Position numbers and translations under genes: made by a program. From contig NZ_BMVB01000010.1 in NCBI RefSeq assembly GCF_014650495.1, positions 62,001-126,000 on the forward strand: DNA of 64,000 nt, in the 5' to 3' direction. The notes under the pieces were generated by a model, which was not told where the DNA came from, made no database searches, and saw nothing but the letters and a program-made list of their open reading frames with translations. Below, one piece after another: positions 33,224 to 41,840 of this stretch. Each line of letters starts with the position of its first letter. The stretch's first letter is position 1. This stretch comes from Streptomyces cinnamoneus (GTDB taxonomy: Bacteria; Actinomycetota; Actinomycetes; Streptomycetales; Streptomycetaceae).

Positions 33224-33263
33224 GAAATGGGCGGCAGCGCAGGCGCGACGAGGGGAGCGTTAC

Positions 33264-35657
33264 GTGGGAGGGTCCACCTTCGAGACCACCTTGGAGAAGA
33301 GCGACAGGACGCTCGACCTGCCCCCGTCCCCACCCCCGCCCCGCGACGCGCAACCCCCGCCCGGCCCCGCCAGGGTGCGGCTGGTCTTCGCCGGGCTCAT
33401 GCTCACGCTGCTGCTCGCGGCGCTCGACCAGACCGTCGTCGCCACCGCCCTGCCGAAGATCGTCGGCGAACTGCACGGCCTCGACCGGATGTCCTGGGCG
33501 GTCACCGCCTACCTGCTGACCTCCACCGTCGTCCTCCCGCTCTACGGCAAGCTGGGCGACCTCTCCGGCCGCAAGACCGCCTTCGTCCTGGCGATCGTCG
33601 TCTTCGTCATCGGCTCCGGACTGGCCGGCTGGTCACGCACCATGGACCAGCTCATCGCCTTCCGCGCCGTCCAGGGCGTCGGCGCCGGCGGCCTGCTGAT
33701 CGGCGTTCAGGCGATCATCGCCGACATCGTCCCGCCGCGACAGCGCGGCCGCTACATGGGCGTCATCAGCGCCGCCTACGGACTCGCCTCGGTCGCCGGC
33801 CCCCTGCTCGGCGGCTTCTGCACCGACCACACCGGCTGGCGCTGGTGCTTCTACCTCAACGTCCCCTTCGGCATCGTCACCCTCGCCGTCGTCACCACCG
33901 CGCTCAGGCTGCCCCGGCCGCCGCGCCGCGCCCGCTTCGACGTCCTGGGCGCCCTGCTGCTCACCGCCGCCTCCACCTGCGTGATCCTGCTGACCACCTG
34001 GGGCGGGACCACGTACGAGTGGACCTCCCGCACCATCCTCGGCCTGGGCGCGGGCGCCGTCGGCACCGCGCTGCTCTTCGCGGTCGTCGAGCACTTCGCC
34101 GCAGAACCGATCATCCCACCGCACCTCTTCCGTGACCCGGTCTTCACCGTCACCGCGCTCGTCGGCGCCGTCGTCGGCGTCGCCCTCTTCGGCGCCGCCA
34201 GCTATCTGCCCACCTTCCTGCAGATGGTCGACGGCGTCGACGCCACCGAGTCCGGCCTGCTGATGCTGCCCATGATGGGCGGCATCGTCGTCGCCTCGCT
34301 CGTCGCCGGCCACCTCATCAGCCGAACGGGCCATTACAAACTGCTGCCCATCCTCGGCGGAGCGCTCTCCGCCGAGGGCATGTACCTGCTCTCCCACCTC
34401 GACGCCCAGACCGGCCGCCTCGTCTACAGCCTCTGGATGGCCATCCTCGGCGTCGGCATCGGCCTCGCCCTGCCGGTCCTCGTGCTGGCCGTGCAGAACT
34501 CCGTGCACCCCGCCGACCTCGGCACCGCCACCAGCGCCAACAATTACTTCCGGCAGATCGGCGGCTCGATCGGCGCGGCCGTCTTCGGCACGCTCTTCGC
34601 CCACCGCCTCTCCGCCTCCCTGGCCGTCGAACTGCCGCCCCGCGCCGGCCTGCCGGCCCCCGACTCCATCACCCCGCAGCTGGTGCACGCCCTGCCCGCG
34701 CCCCTGCGCGACGGCTACGTCCGGGCCTACGCGGAGGCCATGCCACGGATCTTCCTCTACCTCGTACCGGTGCTCATCGTCGGCTTTTTGCTCGCCTTCC
34801 TGCTGAAAGAGAAACCACTGGTGTCCCACCACGCCCCCGAAGCCGCCATCCCGTCCGCACGCGTCGCCCCGCCCGCCGACGCGGCGCCCTTCGTCGCGGG
34901 CATCCCCGTGACCGGCGCCGTCCAGCACCACGACGGCACCACCGTCCCCCGCGCCGCCCTCACCCTCATCGACGTCCAGGGCCGCCAGATCGGCCGCGGC
35001 GCGAGCGGCGAGGACGGGCGGTACGCCCTGTCCACGCCCGGCACCGGCTCGTACGTCCTCATCGCCGCCGCCGGCGGGCACCAGCCGCAGGCCGTCACCG
35101 TCACCGTCGGCGAGCGGCCCGTCGAGCTCGACGTCGTCCTGGGCGGCGCCGGCCGGCTGGCCGGCACCGTCCGCACCGCCGACGGCACGCCCGTGCGCGA
35201 GGCCCTGGTCACCCTCACCAACGTGCACGGCGAGGTCGTCGCCTCCACCCGCACCGGCCCCGAGGGCGGCTACGTCATCGACGAGCTGATCGCCGGCGAG
35301 TACACCCTCGCCGCCAGCGCCCCCGCCTTCCGGCCCGCCGCGCTGCCGGTCACCGTCCAGTCCGCCCGCGAGACCCGGCAGGACGTCGAACTCGCCGGCG
35401 GCGCGGTGCTGCGCGGCACGGTGCGGGCCAACGGCGGCCGGCCCGTCGAGGACGCCCGCGTCAGCCTGCTGGACGCCGCCGGCAACGTCGTGGACTCCAC
35501 CATCACGGGCGCCGACGGCACGTTCCGCTTCGTGGACCTCTCGGCCGGCGAGTACACCGTCGTGGCCGCCGGCTATCCGCCCGTGGCCACCGTCCTGCAG
35601 ATCGCGGGCGGCGGAAGGACCGAACGGGACCTCCAGTTGGGCCATGCGGACCATTGA
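33264..35657 (+). CDS. DHA2-type MFS efflux pump fused to three carboxypeptidase-regulatory-like domains
   Basis: 797 residues. Residues about 40-515 form a 14-segment drug:H+ antiporter, with L-D-Q-T-V-V-A-T-A-L-P in TM1, the G-D-L-S-G-R-K loop 2-3 motif and G-P-L-L-G-G in TM5 (motif C). After the last membrane segment a K-E-K-P charge cluster suggests a cytoplasmic C-terminus. Then come three beta-sandwich carboxypeptidase-regulatory-like repeats (about 550-620, 632-705, 710-790), each with V-x-G-T-V or similar, a G-x-Y/F-x-L turn and G-x-Y-x-V/L-x-A. GTG start with GAGGGGAG six bases upstream. Substrate unknown; the tail is unusual for the family. Confidence 0.88.
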   Translation: MGGSTFETTLEKSDRTLDLPPSPPPPRDAQPPPGPARVRLVFAGLMLTLLLAALDQTVVATALPKIVGELHGLDRMSWAVTAYLLTSTVVLPLYGKLGDLSGRKTAFVLAIVVFVIGSGLAGWSRTMDQLIAFRAVQGVGAGGLLIGVQAIIADIVPPRQRGRYMGVISAAYGLASVAGPLLGGFCTDHTGWRWCFYLNVPFGIVTLAVVTTALRLPRPPRRARFDVLGALLLTAASTCVILLTTWGGTTYEWTSRTILGLGAGAVGTALLFAVVEHFAAEPIIPPHLFRDPVFTVTALVGAVVGVALFGAASYLPTFLQMVDGVDATESGLLMLPMMGGIVVASLVAGHLISRTGHYKLLPILGGALSAEGMYLLSHLDAQTGRLVYSLWMAILGVGIGLALPVLVLAVQNSVHPADLGTATSANNYFRQIGGSIGAAVFGTLFAHRLSASLAVELPPRAGLPAPDSITPQLVHALPAPLRDGYVRAYAEAMPRIFLYLVPVLIVGFLLAFLLKEKPLVSHHAPEAAIPSARVAPPADAAPFVAGIPVTGAVQHHDGTTVPRAALTLIDVQGRQIGRGASGEDGRYALSTPGTGSYVLIAAAGGHQPQAVTVTVGERPVELDVVLGGAGRLAGTVRTADGTPVREALVTLTNVHGEVVASTRTGPEGGYVIDELIAGEYTLAASAPAFRPAALPVTVQSARETRQDVELAGGAVLRGTVRANGGRPVEDARVSLLDAAGNVVDSTITGADGTFRFVDLSAGEYTVVAAGYPPVATVLQIAGGGRTERDLQLGHADH

Positions 35658-35664
35658 ACCGGCC

Positions 35665-35694
35665 GCGCCGCGCGCCCGGCGCCCGGCGCGGCGC
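35665..35694 (+). terminator. Hairpin after the MFS gene
   Basis: GCGCCGCGC (35665-35673) pairs with GCGCGGCGC (35686-35694), loop 12 nt, starting 8 bp after the stop. Confidence 0.55.
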
Positions 35695-35803
35695 CCCGGC
35701 GCACCCCGGATTCCGCCAATGGCCCACGGCCGCTCCCGGGCGGCCTCTACCGTTGGGTAGTGGTGGGGAGATCTTGCGTACGCGTGCGAAGGAGCAACCG
35801 CCC

Positions 35804-38293
35804 ATGGACCGTGGCACGTCCGAACCCGTCCCGGCACAGCGGGAAGCCGTCCCCGGGCGCGTCCCCCTGGCGGTGGTCGTGGTGGGCTCCTCCGGACTGG
35901 TGACCCACTGGAGCAGCGGCGCCCGCAAGCTCTTCGGCGTCGACCGCACGGACGCGCTCGGCAGGCCCGTCGCCGACCTCATGCCGGTGCACGGCGCCCT
36001 GGCCGCGACGGGGGAGGAACCGGATGCGGGGGCATTCGGGGCGGACGGCGGGGACGACGGGGACGGGTGGGCCGCGGACGGGGCGGACGGGCCCGGCGGA
36101 CCGGACGGCCCCGGGACGTCGGGGCCCGGCGGTGCTTCGCCCGTGCCCGGTTACGCGCGGTCCGGCCGTGCCCGCGCCTCCGCCGGTCCGGGCAGTCCGC
36201 TCGACGTCCTGTGGTGGGCGTACCCGCTGGCCGGCCCCGGTCCGGAGCGGCTGCTCGTCCTCGCCGCCGACGCCGGGCGGCTTGCCGGGTCCCCGGGCGT
36301 CCGCCCCGCCTTCGCCCCGCACACCGACCTTCCCGGCGCCGGTGCGCTCGCCGAGCGGCTGCCGGACATCCTGCCCGCCATGGGGCCCGTGGCCGGCGGC
36401 CGGATCGTCGAGCAGGTCCTCGAACTGGGCTACCCCGTACTGGAGATCAGCCACAGCGAGCGCATCCCCGTCACCCCCGACTGGGGCGTGCCCAGGCATG
36501 CCGAGCGCCGGGCCGGGCGCCCGCGTGCCGCGGCCGATGCCCGGGGGCGCGGCGAGCCGGGGTCCGACGAGCCCGGCTTAGCCGGCCGAGGCACCGGTAC
36601 GGACACCGACCTGGAACACGCCGCCGTGCGCGAGCGCCTGGAGTTCCTCAACGAGGTCAGCGGAGGCATCGGCACCTCCCTGGACCTGGAGCGGACCATC
36701 CGTGAGGTCACCAGCGCGGCCGTGCCCCGCTTCACCGACTTCGCCGGCACCCACCTGCGGGCCGCCGTGCTGGCGGGCGAGGGCTTCCCCGACGGCCCGC
36801 CCGACCTCACGACCGTCTGGCACCGCGTCTGGGTCGAGCACAACGACGAGCCCGGCCGCTGGGACGACACGGTGCCGGTCGGCGAGGCCATCGCCTTCCC
36901 GGAACGGACCCCGTTCTTCCAGTGCATGGTCACCGGCGAGCCGGTGCTGATCCCGCGCATCGGCGAGGAGCTGGCCAACCGCATCTCGGGCGAGTTCGAG
37001 AAGCGGGACCTGCGGCCCCTCATCAGCGGCCGCTCCATGCTGGTGGTGCCCCTCAAGGCCCGCAACGTGGTGCTCGGCTTCATGGTCCTCATGCGCCGCC
37101 CCGGCCGGCAGCCCTTCGACGACATGGACCGCACCACCGGCGCCGAACTCGCCGCGCGCGCCGGCCTCGTGCTCGACAACGCCCGCATGTACACCCACCA
37201 GGAGAACGTCGCCGACACCCTCCAGGACAGCATGCTGCCGCAGCTCACCCCGCGCATGGCGGGCTGCGACACCGCCACCCGCTACCTGCCCGGCACCCGC
37301 CTCGGCAGGGTCGGCGGCGACTGGTTCGACAGCATCAAGCTGCCCGGCTCGCGCACCGCGCTCGTCGTCGGCGACGTCATGGGCCACGGGCTGAACTCCG
37401 CCGCGATGATGGGACAGCTGCGCACCGCCGTGCAGACGATGGCGGCGCTGGACCTGCCACCGGAGCAGCTCCTGCGCAACCTCGACGGCCTCGCCCAGCG
37501 GCTGGGCGAGCACTACCTCGCCACCTGCCTGTACGCGGTGTACGACCCCATCCGCTCCGAGCTGCGCATCGCCAACGCCGGGCACATCCCGCCGGTGCTC
37601 GTCCGGGCGGCGGACGGCCGCAGCCGGCTGCTCGACCTGCCCACCGGGGCGCCCATAGGCGTCGGGGGCGTCCCCTTCGAGGCGGCGACGGTACGCGTGG
37701 CGCCCGGGGACCGGCTGGTGCTGTGCACCGACGGGCTGGTGGAGGTGCGCGGCCAGGACATCGGCACGGGCCTGGCGGCCCTCTGCGAGTCCGCGGCCCA
37801 CCCGGCCGCGTCCATGGACGACGCGTGCGACACCATCATCCGCGCCCTCAACACGGACGACGGCCGCAAGGACGACGTGGCCCTGCTGATGGCCCGGCTC
37901 AACGGCATCCCGCCCGGGCACGTGGCGCAGTGGCGGCTGCGGCCGGTGCCGGCCGAGGCGCCGCGCGCCCGCCGCCTGGTCCGTGAGCAGCTGGCCGCGT
38001 GGGGCCTGGCGGAGGCCGCGCCGACGGCGGAACTGCTGGTGGGCGAGCTCGTGGGCAATGCCGTGCGCCACGCCCGCACGGACCGGGTGGACCTGCGCCT
38101 GGTGCGGACCGACATCCTGCTCTGCGAGGTCGGCGACGACGACCACACCCTCCCGTCCCTGATGGGCACCGGCCCTGACGACGCGTACGGGCGCGGGCTG
38201 CGGGTGGTGGGTGCTCTGGCCAGGGAGTGGGGCTGCAGCCATACGGGAGGGGGAAAGACGGTGTGGTGCGAACAGACGCTGGTGCGCCCATGA
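35804..38293 (+). CDS. PAS-GAF-SpoIIE phosphatase-HATPase signalling protein
   Basis: 829-residue cytoplasmic PP2C-type regulator, 150 residues after which the upstream frame was discarded because AAGGAG sits nine bases before the ATG at 35804. PAS domain about 15-65; a low-complexity Gly/Asp/Pro linker about 70-125; GAF about 280-450; SpoIIE phosphatase about 470-680 with the metal Asp residues in G-G-D-W-F-D, G-D-V-M-G-H-G and G-R-K-D-D-V; HATPase (RsbW-like) about 690-825 with E-L-V-G-N-A-V-R-H-A. Family role: dephosphorylates anti-anti-sigma factors and may phosphorylate them, tuning sigma-factor release. The signal sensed is unknown. Coupled to a methyltransferase by an ATGA overlap. Confidence 0.9.
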   Translation: MDRGTSEPVPAQREAVPGRVPLAVVVVGSSGLVTHWSSGARKLFGVDRTDALGRPVADLMPVHGALAATGEEPDAGAFGADGGDDGDGWAADGADGPGGPDGPGTSGPGGASPVPGYARSGRARASAGPGSPLDVLWWAYPLAGPGPERLLVLAADAGRLAGSPGVRPAFAPHTDLPGAGALAERLPDILPAMGPVAGGRIVEQVLELGYPVLEISHSERIPVTPDWGVPRHAERRAGRPRAAADARGRGEPGSDEPGLAGRGTGTDTDLEHAAVRERLEFLNEVSGGIGTSLDLERTIREVTSAAVPRFTDFAGTHLRAAVLAGEGFPDGPPDLTTVWHRVWVEHNDEPGRWDDTVPVGEAIAFPERTPFFQCMVTGEPVLIPRIGEELANRISGEFEKRDLRPLISGRSMLVVPLKARNVVLGFMVLMRRPGRQPFDDMDRTTGAELAARAGLVLDNARMYTHQENVADTLQDSMLPQLTPRMAGCDTATRYLPGTRLGRVGGDWFDSIKLPGSRTALVVGDVMGHGLNSAAMMGQLRTAVQTMAALDLPPEQLLRNLDGLAQRLGEHYLATCLYAVYDPIRSELRIANAGHIPPVLVRAADGRSRLLDLPTGAPIGVGGVPFEAATVRVAPGDRLVLCTDGLVEVRGQDIGTGLAALCESAAHPAASMDDACDTIIRALNTDDGRKDDVALLMARLNGIPPGHVAQWRLRPVPAEAPRARRLVREQLAAWGLAEAAPTAELLVGELVGNAVRHARTDRVDLRLVRTDILLCEVGDDDHTLPSLMGTGPDDAYGRGLRVVGALAREWGCSHTGGGKTVWCEQTLVRP

Positions 38294-39012
38294 GCGTGTC
38301 GGAGCGCTATCGGAACGCATGGGAGGGCTTCTGGGGCGCCACCTCCGCGGCACCGGGCGAGGCGATCTGGGACTCCGACCCGGTGCTGACGGACGACCCG
38401 TGCCTGGAGCTGCTGGCACAGCACGCCGACGCCACGCTGCCCGTGGTCGACGTCGGATGCGGCAACGGCACCAGGACCCGCTGGCTCGCCGGCCGGTTTC
38501 CGCGCGCGGTCGGTGTGGACCTCTCCCGTGCCGCGGTGGACCTCGCCCGGCGCGCCGACCCGAAGGGCCTGGCGGTGTACGAGCAGCTCGACGTGGTGGA
38601 CGCCGCCGCGGTCAGCGGCCTGCGCGCACGGCTGGGCGGTGACAGCAACGTCCACATGCGGGGCGTCCTCCACCAGTGCGACCCACAGGACCGGGCCCTC
38701 GTCGCCGCCGCCGTCGCCCGGACGGCCGGCGCCCGCGGACGGGCTCTCGTCGTCGAACTGACGCGGGCGGCCGGTGCGTACCTGCACCACCTGACCCGGC
38801 CACCCGCGGGCCCGCCGCCCAAGCTCCGGCGTGTCCTGGAACACGACCTGCGGCCGGCCGACGCACCGGACGGCGAAGCGGCCCGGTTGCTGCGCGCGAC
38901 CGGACTGCAGATCCTCGCGGAGGGCGAAACAGCCCTCGTCATGACGGAACACCGCGCCGACGGCACGCGGATCGACCTGCCGGGCCACTGGTTCCTGGCG
39001 GGCCGCGCCTGA
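38290..39012 (+). CDS. Class I SAM-dependent methyltransferase
   Basis: 240 residues, with motif I V-D-V-G-C-G-N-G-T (about 55) and the acidic strand V-G-V-D-L-S. The ATG overlaps the stop of the SpoIIE-type gene (ATGA), so the two are translationally coupled. This suggests a shared pathway, but the methyl acceptor cannot be inferred. The C-terminus is rich in Arg/Ala with L-P-G-H-W-F-L. An upstream in-frame extension lies inside the previous gene and was rejected. Confidence 0.82.
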   Translation: MSVSERYRNAWEGFWGATSAAPGEAIWDSDPVLTDDPCLELLAQHADATLPVVDVGCGNGTRTRWLAGRFPRAVGVDLSRAAVDLARRADPKGLAVYEQLDVVDAAAVSGLRARLGGDSNVHMRGVLHQCDPQDRALVAAAVARTAGARGRALVVELTRAAGAYLHHLTRPPAGPPPKLRRVLEHDLRPADAPDGEAARLLRATGLQILAEGETALVMTEHRADGTRIDLPGHWFLAGRA

Positions 39013-39043
39013 GGCGGGCCGGCTGCCGGCGGGGGCGGGCCGG

Positions 39044-39430
39044 CTACCTCGTGGCGGTCCGCCAGTCCCACAAGGGATCGCGCCGGAAGCGGTCCAGGAC
39101 GTCGGCGAACTCCAGGAGCTGGCCGTGATTGGTGTCCAGGAGCCCGCTCATCCCGTGGATCACTTCCCTCAGGAGGTCGCGGACGCTCGGTACGTCCGGA
39201 TATTCGAGGAGCACCGCACCGAATTCTCCCAGCCGCGCGGAGATGCCGGTGATCTCCTCCGCCTCGAATTCATCGAGGACGTCGTTGGACACGTCCACCC
39301 CGAAGACGTGCTCCCCGCGCTCCAGCCGGTCGAGGACGGGCCCCGCGGTGGAGCGTCCGGCGCGATGCAACCGCGCCGTGAGCTCCCGGTGCCCGTCCAG
39401 GGGGCTGAGGAGCACGATGGTGGGCCGCAC
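39044..39430 (-). CDS. Hypothetical acidic protein
   Basis: 128 residues; not recognised. GTG at 39430 with AAGGAG six bases upstream. Predicted alpha/beta start (T-I-V-L-L-S-P-L-D-G-H-R-E-L) followed by mostly helical, acidic sequence ending W-D-W-R-T-A-T-R. No signal peptide or membrane segment. GC content looks slightly lower than in its neighbours. Convergent with the methyltransferase and divergent from the D-aminopeptidase gene. Confidence 0.7.
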   Translation of the reverse strand: MRPTIVLLSPLDGHRELTARLHRAGRSTAGPVLDRLERGEHVFGVDVSNDVLDEFEAEEITGISARLGEFGAVLLEYPDVPSVRDLLREVIHGMSGLLDTNHGQLLEFADVLDRFRRDPLWDWRTATR

Positions 39431-39629
39431 GGTGGTCTCCTTGTTACTCGGCCAGGGCGTCAAGACGTCCAGGAGCAGGTTCTCGTCCTTCGCCACAGTG
39501 TGCTCCCACGTCGGGGAGAGGACCGGAAGACTGCTCGTGACCCACTCGGCCCAACTGCCGAACGCGCCGCTCTCCGCAGTTATCCACAGACCTGGTCCGC
39601 GTCTGTCCGGACGCGTAACGTGACGGGGC

Positions 39630-40463
39630 ATGAAGATCCTGATCTCCGCGGACATGGAGGGGGCCACCGGCGTCACCTGGCCCGCCGACGTGCTGCCCGG
39701 CACGCCGCAGTGGGAGCGGTGCCGGCAGATGTTCACCTCGGACGTCAACGCGGCGATCGCCGGGTTCTTCGACGGCGGCGCCGATGCCGTTCTCGTCAAT
39801 GAAGCGCACTGGAGCATGCGCAATCTGCTGCTGGAGAAGCTGGACGAGCGGGCCGAGATGCTCACCGGCAAGCACAAGACGCTCGGCATGGTCGAGGGCG
39901 TGCAGCACGGCGATGTGGACGGGGTGGCCTTCCTCGGCAATCACGCCGCGGCCGGGGCCGAAGGGGTGCTGGCGCACACCTATCTGGCCAACTCCGTCGT
40001 CGGCGTCCGGGTGAGCGGCAGGCGCGCCAGCGAGGGATTGCTCAACTCTCTGGTCGTCGCCGAATACGGTGTTCCGGTGGTGCTGGTGACCGGTGACGAC
40101 CGTACGTGCGAGGATGCCAAGGGCTATGCCCCGCAAGCCCGTTCGGTCGCGGTCAAGGACTATGTGTCGCGGTATGCGGCGGTGTGCCGTGCGCCGGCCC
40201 GTACGGCGGCGGACATCCGGGCCGCGGCGAGGGACGCCACCCCGCTCGCGGTGCGGCACGCACCCGCGCGGAGCGGACCGTTCACCGTGGAGCTGGAGTT
40301 CGACGCCGAGCACCTCGCCGGGGCGGCCACGGCCGTGCCGGGCGTGGAGCAGAGCGGCGAGCGCCTGGTCGCCTACACCATGCCGACCATGTACGAGGCA
40401 ATCCGCTGCTTCAAGGCGGTCACGACCGTCGTGTCGGCGGCGGTGGAGGACCACTATGGCTGA
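39630..40463 (+). CDS. M55-family D-aminopeptidase (DppA-like)
   Basis: 277-residue zinc peptidase of the DppA class, which releases N-terminal D-residues from peptides such as D-Ala-D-Ala. Zinc/active-site residues line up with DppA: Asp8 and Glu10 in S-A-D-M-E-G, His60, His105 in G-N-H-A, and a Glu near 135. No signal peptide, so cytoplasmic. First of three peptidase genes; its end overlaps the M20 gene by 8 bp. A role in recycling peptidoglycan or D-amino-acid peptides is inferred. Confidence 0.9.
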   Translation: MKILISADMEGATGVTWPADVLPGTPQWERCRQMFTSDVNAAIAGFFDGGADAVLVNEAHWSMRNLLLEKLDERAEMLTGKHKTLGMVEGVQHGDVDGVAFLGNHAAAGAEGVLAHTYLANSVVGVRVSGRRASEGLLNSLVVAEYGVPVVLVTGDDRTCEDAKGYAPQARSVAVKDYVSRYAAVCRAPARTAADIRAAARDATPLAVRHAPARSGPFTVELEFDAEHLAGAATAVPGVEQSGERLVAYTMPTMYEAIRCFKAVTTVVSAAVEDHYG

Positions 40464-41835
40464 TGCGATCAACGGGGGCAGCTGGGGCAGCGGGGGCGGC
40501 AGCGGGAGAGTCGACGAACGGGCGCTGGAGGAGGTCGTGCGCTTCACCTCCGACCTCATCCGCATCGACACCACCAACCGTGGTGCCGGCGACTGCCGCG
40601 AGCGCCCCGCCGCGGAGTACGTCGCCGAGCGGCTCGCCGACGCCGGCGTCGAGCCGCTCCTGCTGGAGAAGGAGCCGGGGCGCACCAACGTCGTCGCCCG
40701 CATCCCCGGTACGGACCCGGGCGCGCCCGCCCTGCTGGTCCACGGCCACCTCGACGTGGTGCCGGCCGAGCCCGCCGACTGGACCGTGCACCCCTTCTCG
40801 GGCGAGGTCCGTGACGGCGTGGTGTGGGGCCGCGGCGCCATCGACATGAAGAACATGGACGCGATGGTCCTGGCGACCGTACGGGCCTGGGCCCGGGCCG
40901 GGGTGCGCCCGCCGCGCGACGTCGTCCTGGCCTTCACCGCCGACGAGGAGGACCAGGCCGTCCCCGGCGCGGGCTTCCTCGCCGACGAGCACGCCGAGCT
41001 GTTCGAGGGGTGCACGGTGGGCATCAGCGAGTCCGGCGCCTACACCTTCCACGCCGACGGGGGCCTTCGTCTCTACCCGGTCGGGGCGGGGGAGCGCGGC
41101 TCGGCCTGGCTCAAGCTGACCGCCCGCGGCACCGCCGGGCACGGATCCAAGGTCAACGCCCGCAACGCCGTGGTCAATCTCGCGGCGGCGATCGCCAGGA
41201 TCGGCGAGCACCGCTGGCCGGTGCGGCTCACCCCGACCGTGTGCGCCGCCCTGCGCGGCATCGCCGCCGCGCAGGGAATCGACGCCGACCCGCAGGCGCC
41301 CGGCACCGACGTGGACGAGCTGCTCGCCAAGCTGGGCAAGGCGGCCGCCCTGGCCGCCGCCACGGTCCGCAACAGCGCCAACCCCACCATGCTGGACGCC
41401 GGATACAAGATCAACGTCATTCCGGGGACCGCCGTCGGCTTCGTCGACGGGCGGACCGTACCGGGCGGCGAGGAGGAGTTCCGCACCACCATGGACCTGC
41501 TGACCGGCCCCGACGTCGACTGGGAGGTGTACCACGGGGAAGTCGCGCTGCAGGCGCCGGTCGACGGCCCGGTGTTCGCGCGGATGCGCGCGTCCCTGGA
41601 GCACTTCGACCCGGAGGGGCGGGTGGTGCCGTTCTGCATGTCCGGCGGCACGGACGCCAAGCAGTTCTCCCGTCTGGGCATCGTCGGCTACGGCTTCTCG
41701 CCGCTCAAGCTGCCCCCCGGCTTCGACTACCAGGCGCTCTTCCACGGGGTCGACGAACGGGTGCCCGTCGAGGCGCTGCACTTCGGTGTCCGCGTGCTCG
41801 ACCATTTCCTGATGGACCGGTTTGAGGAGGCGTAG
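40456..41835 (+). CDS. M20-family metallopeptidase
   Basis: 459-residue dizinc exopeptidase/deacylase. Metal motifs H-G-H-L-D-V-V-P, G-R-G-A-I-D-M-K, the catalytic Glu-Glu in T-A-D-E-E-D, and the dimerisation-domain insert G-T-A-G-H-G-S are all present. A Gly/Ser-rich N-terminal tail (about 1-18) precedes the fold. The ATG overlaps the D-aminopeptidase by 8 bp, and the S9 peptidase starts 5 bp after it. Substrate probably short peptides or N-acyl amino acids. Confidence 0.9.
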   Translation: MADAINGGSWGSGGGSGRVDERALEEVVRFTSDLIRIDTTNRGAGDCRERPAAEYVAERLADAGVEPLLLEKEPGRTNVVARIPGTDPGAPALLVHGHLDVVPAEPADWTVHPFSGEVRDGVVWGRGAIDMKNMDAMVLATVRAWARAGVRPPRDVVLAFTADEEDQAVPGAGFLADEHAELFEGCTVGISESGAYTFHADGGLRLYPVGAGERGSAWLKLTARGTAGHGSKVNARNAVVNLAAAIARIGEHRWPVRLTPTVCAALRGIAAAQGIDADPQAPGTDVDELLAKLGKAAALAAATVRNSANPTMLDAGYKINVIPGTAVGFVDGRTVPGGEEEFRTTMDLLTGPDVDWEVYHGEVALQAPVDGPVFARMRASLEHFDPEGRVVPFCMSGGTDAKQFSRLGIVGYGFSPLKLPPGFDYQALFHGVDERVPVEALHFGVRVLDHFLMDRFEEA

Positions 41836-41840
41836 CAATC

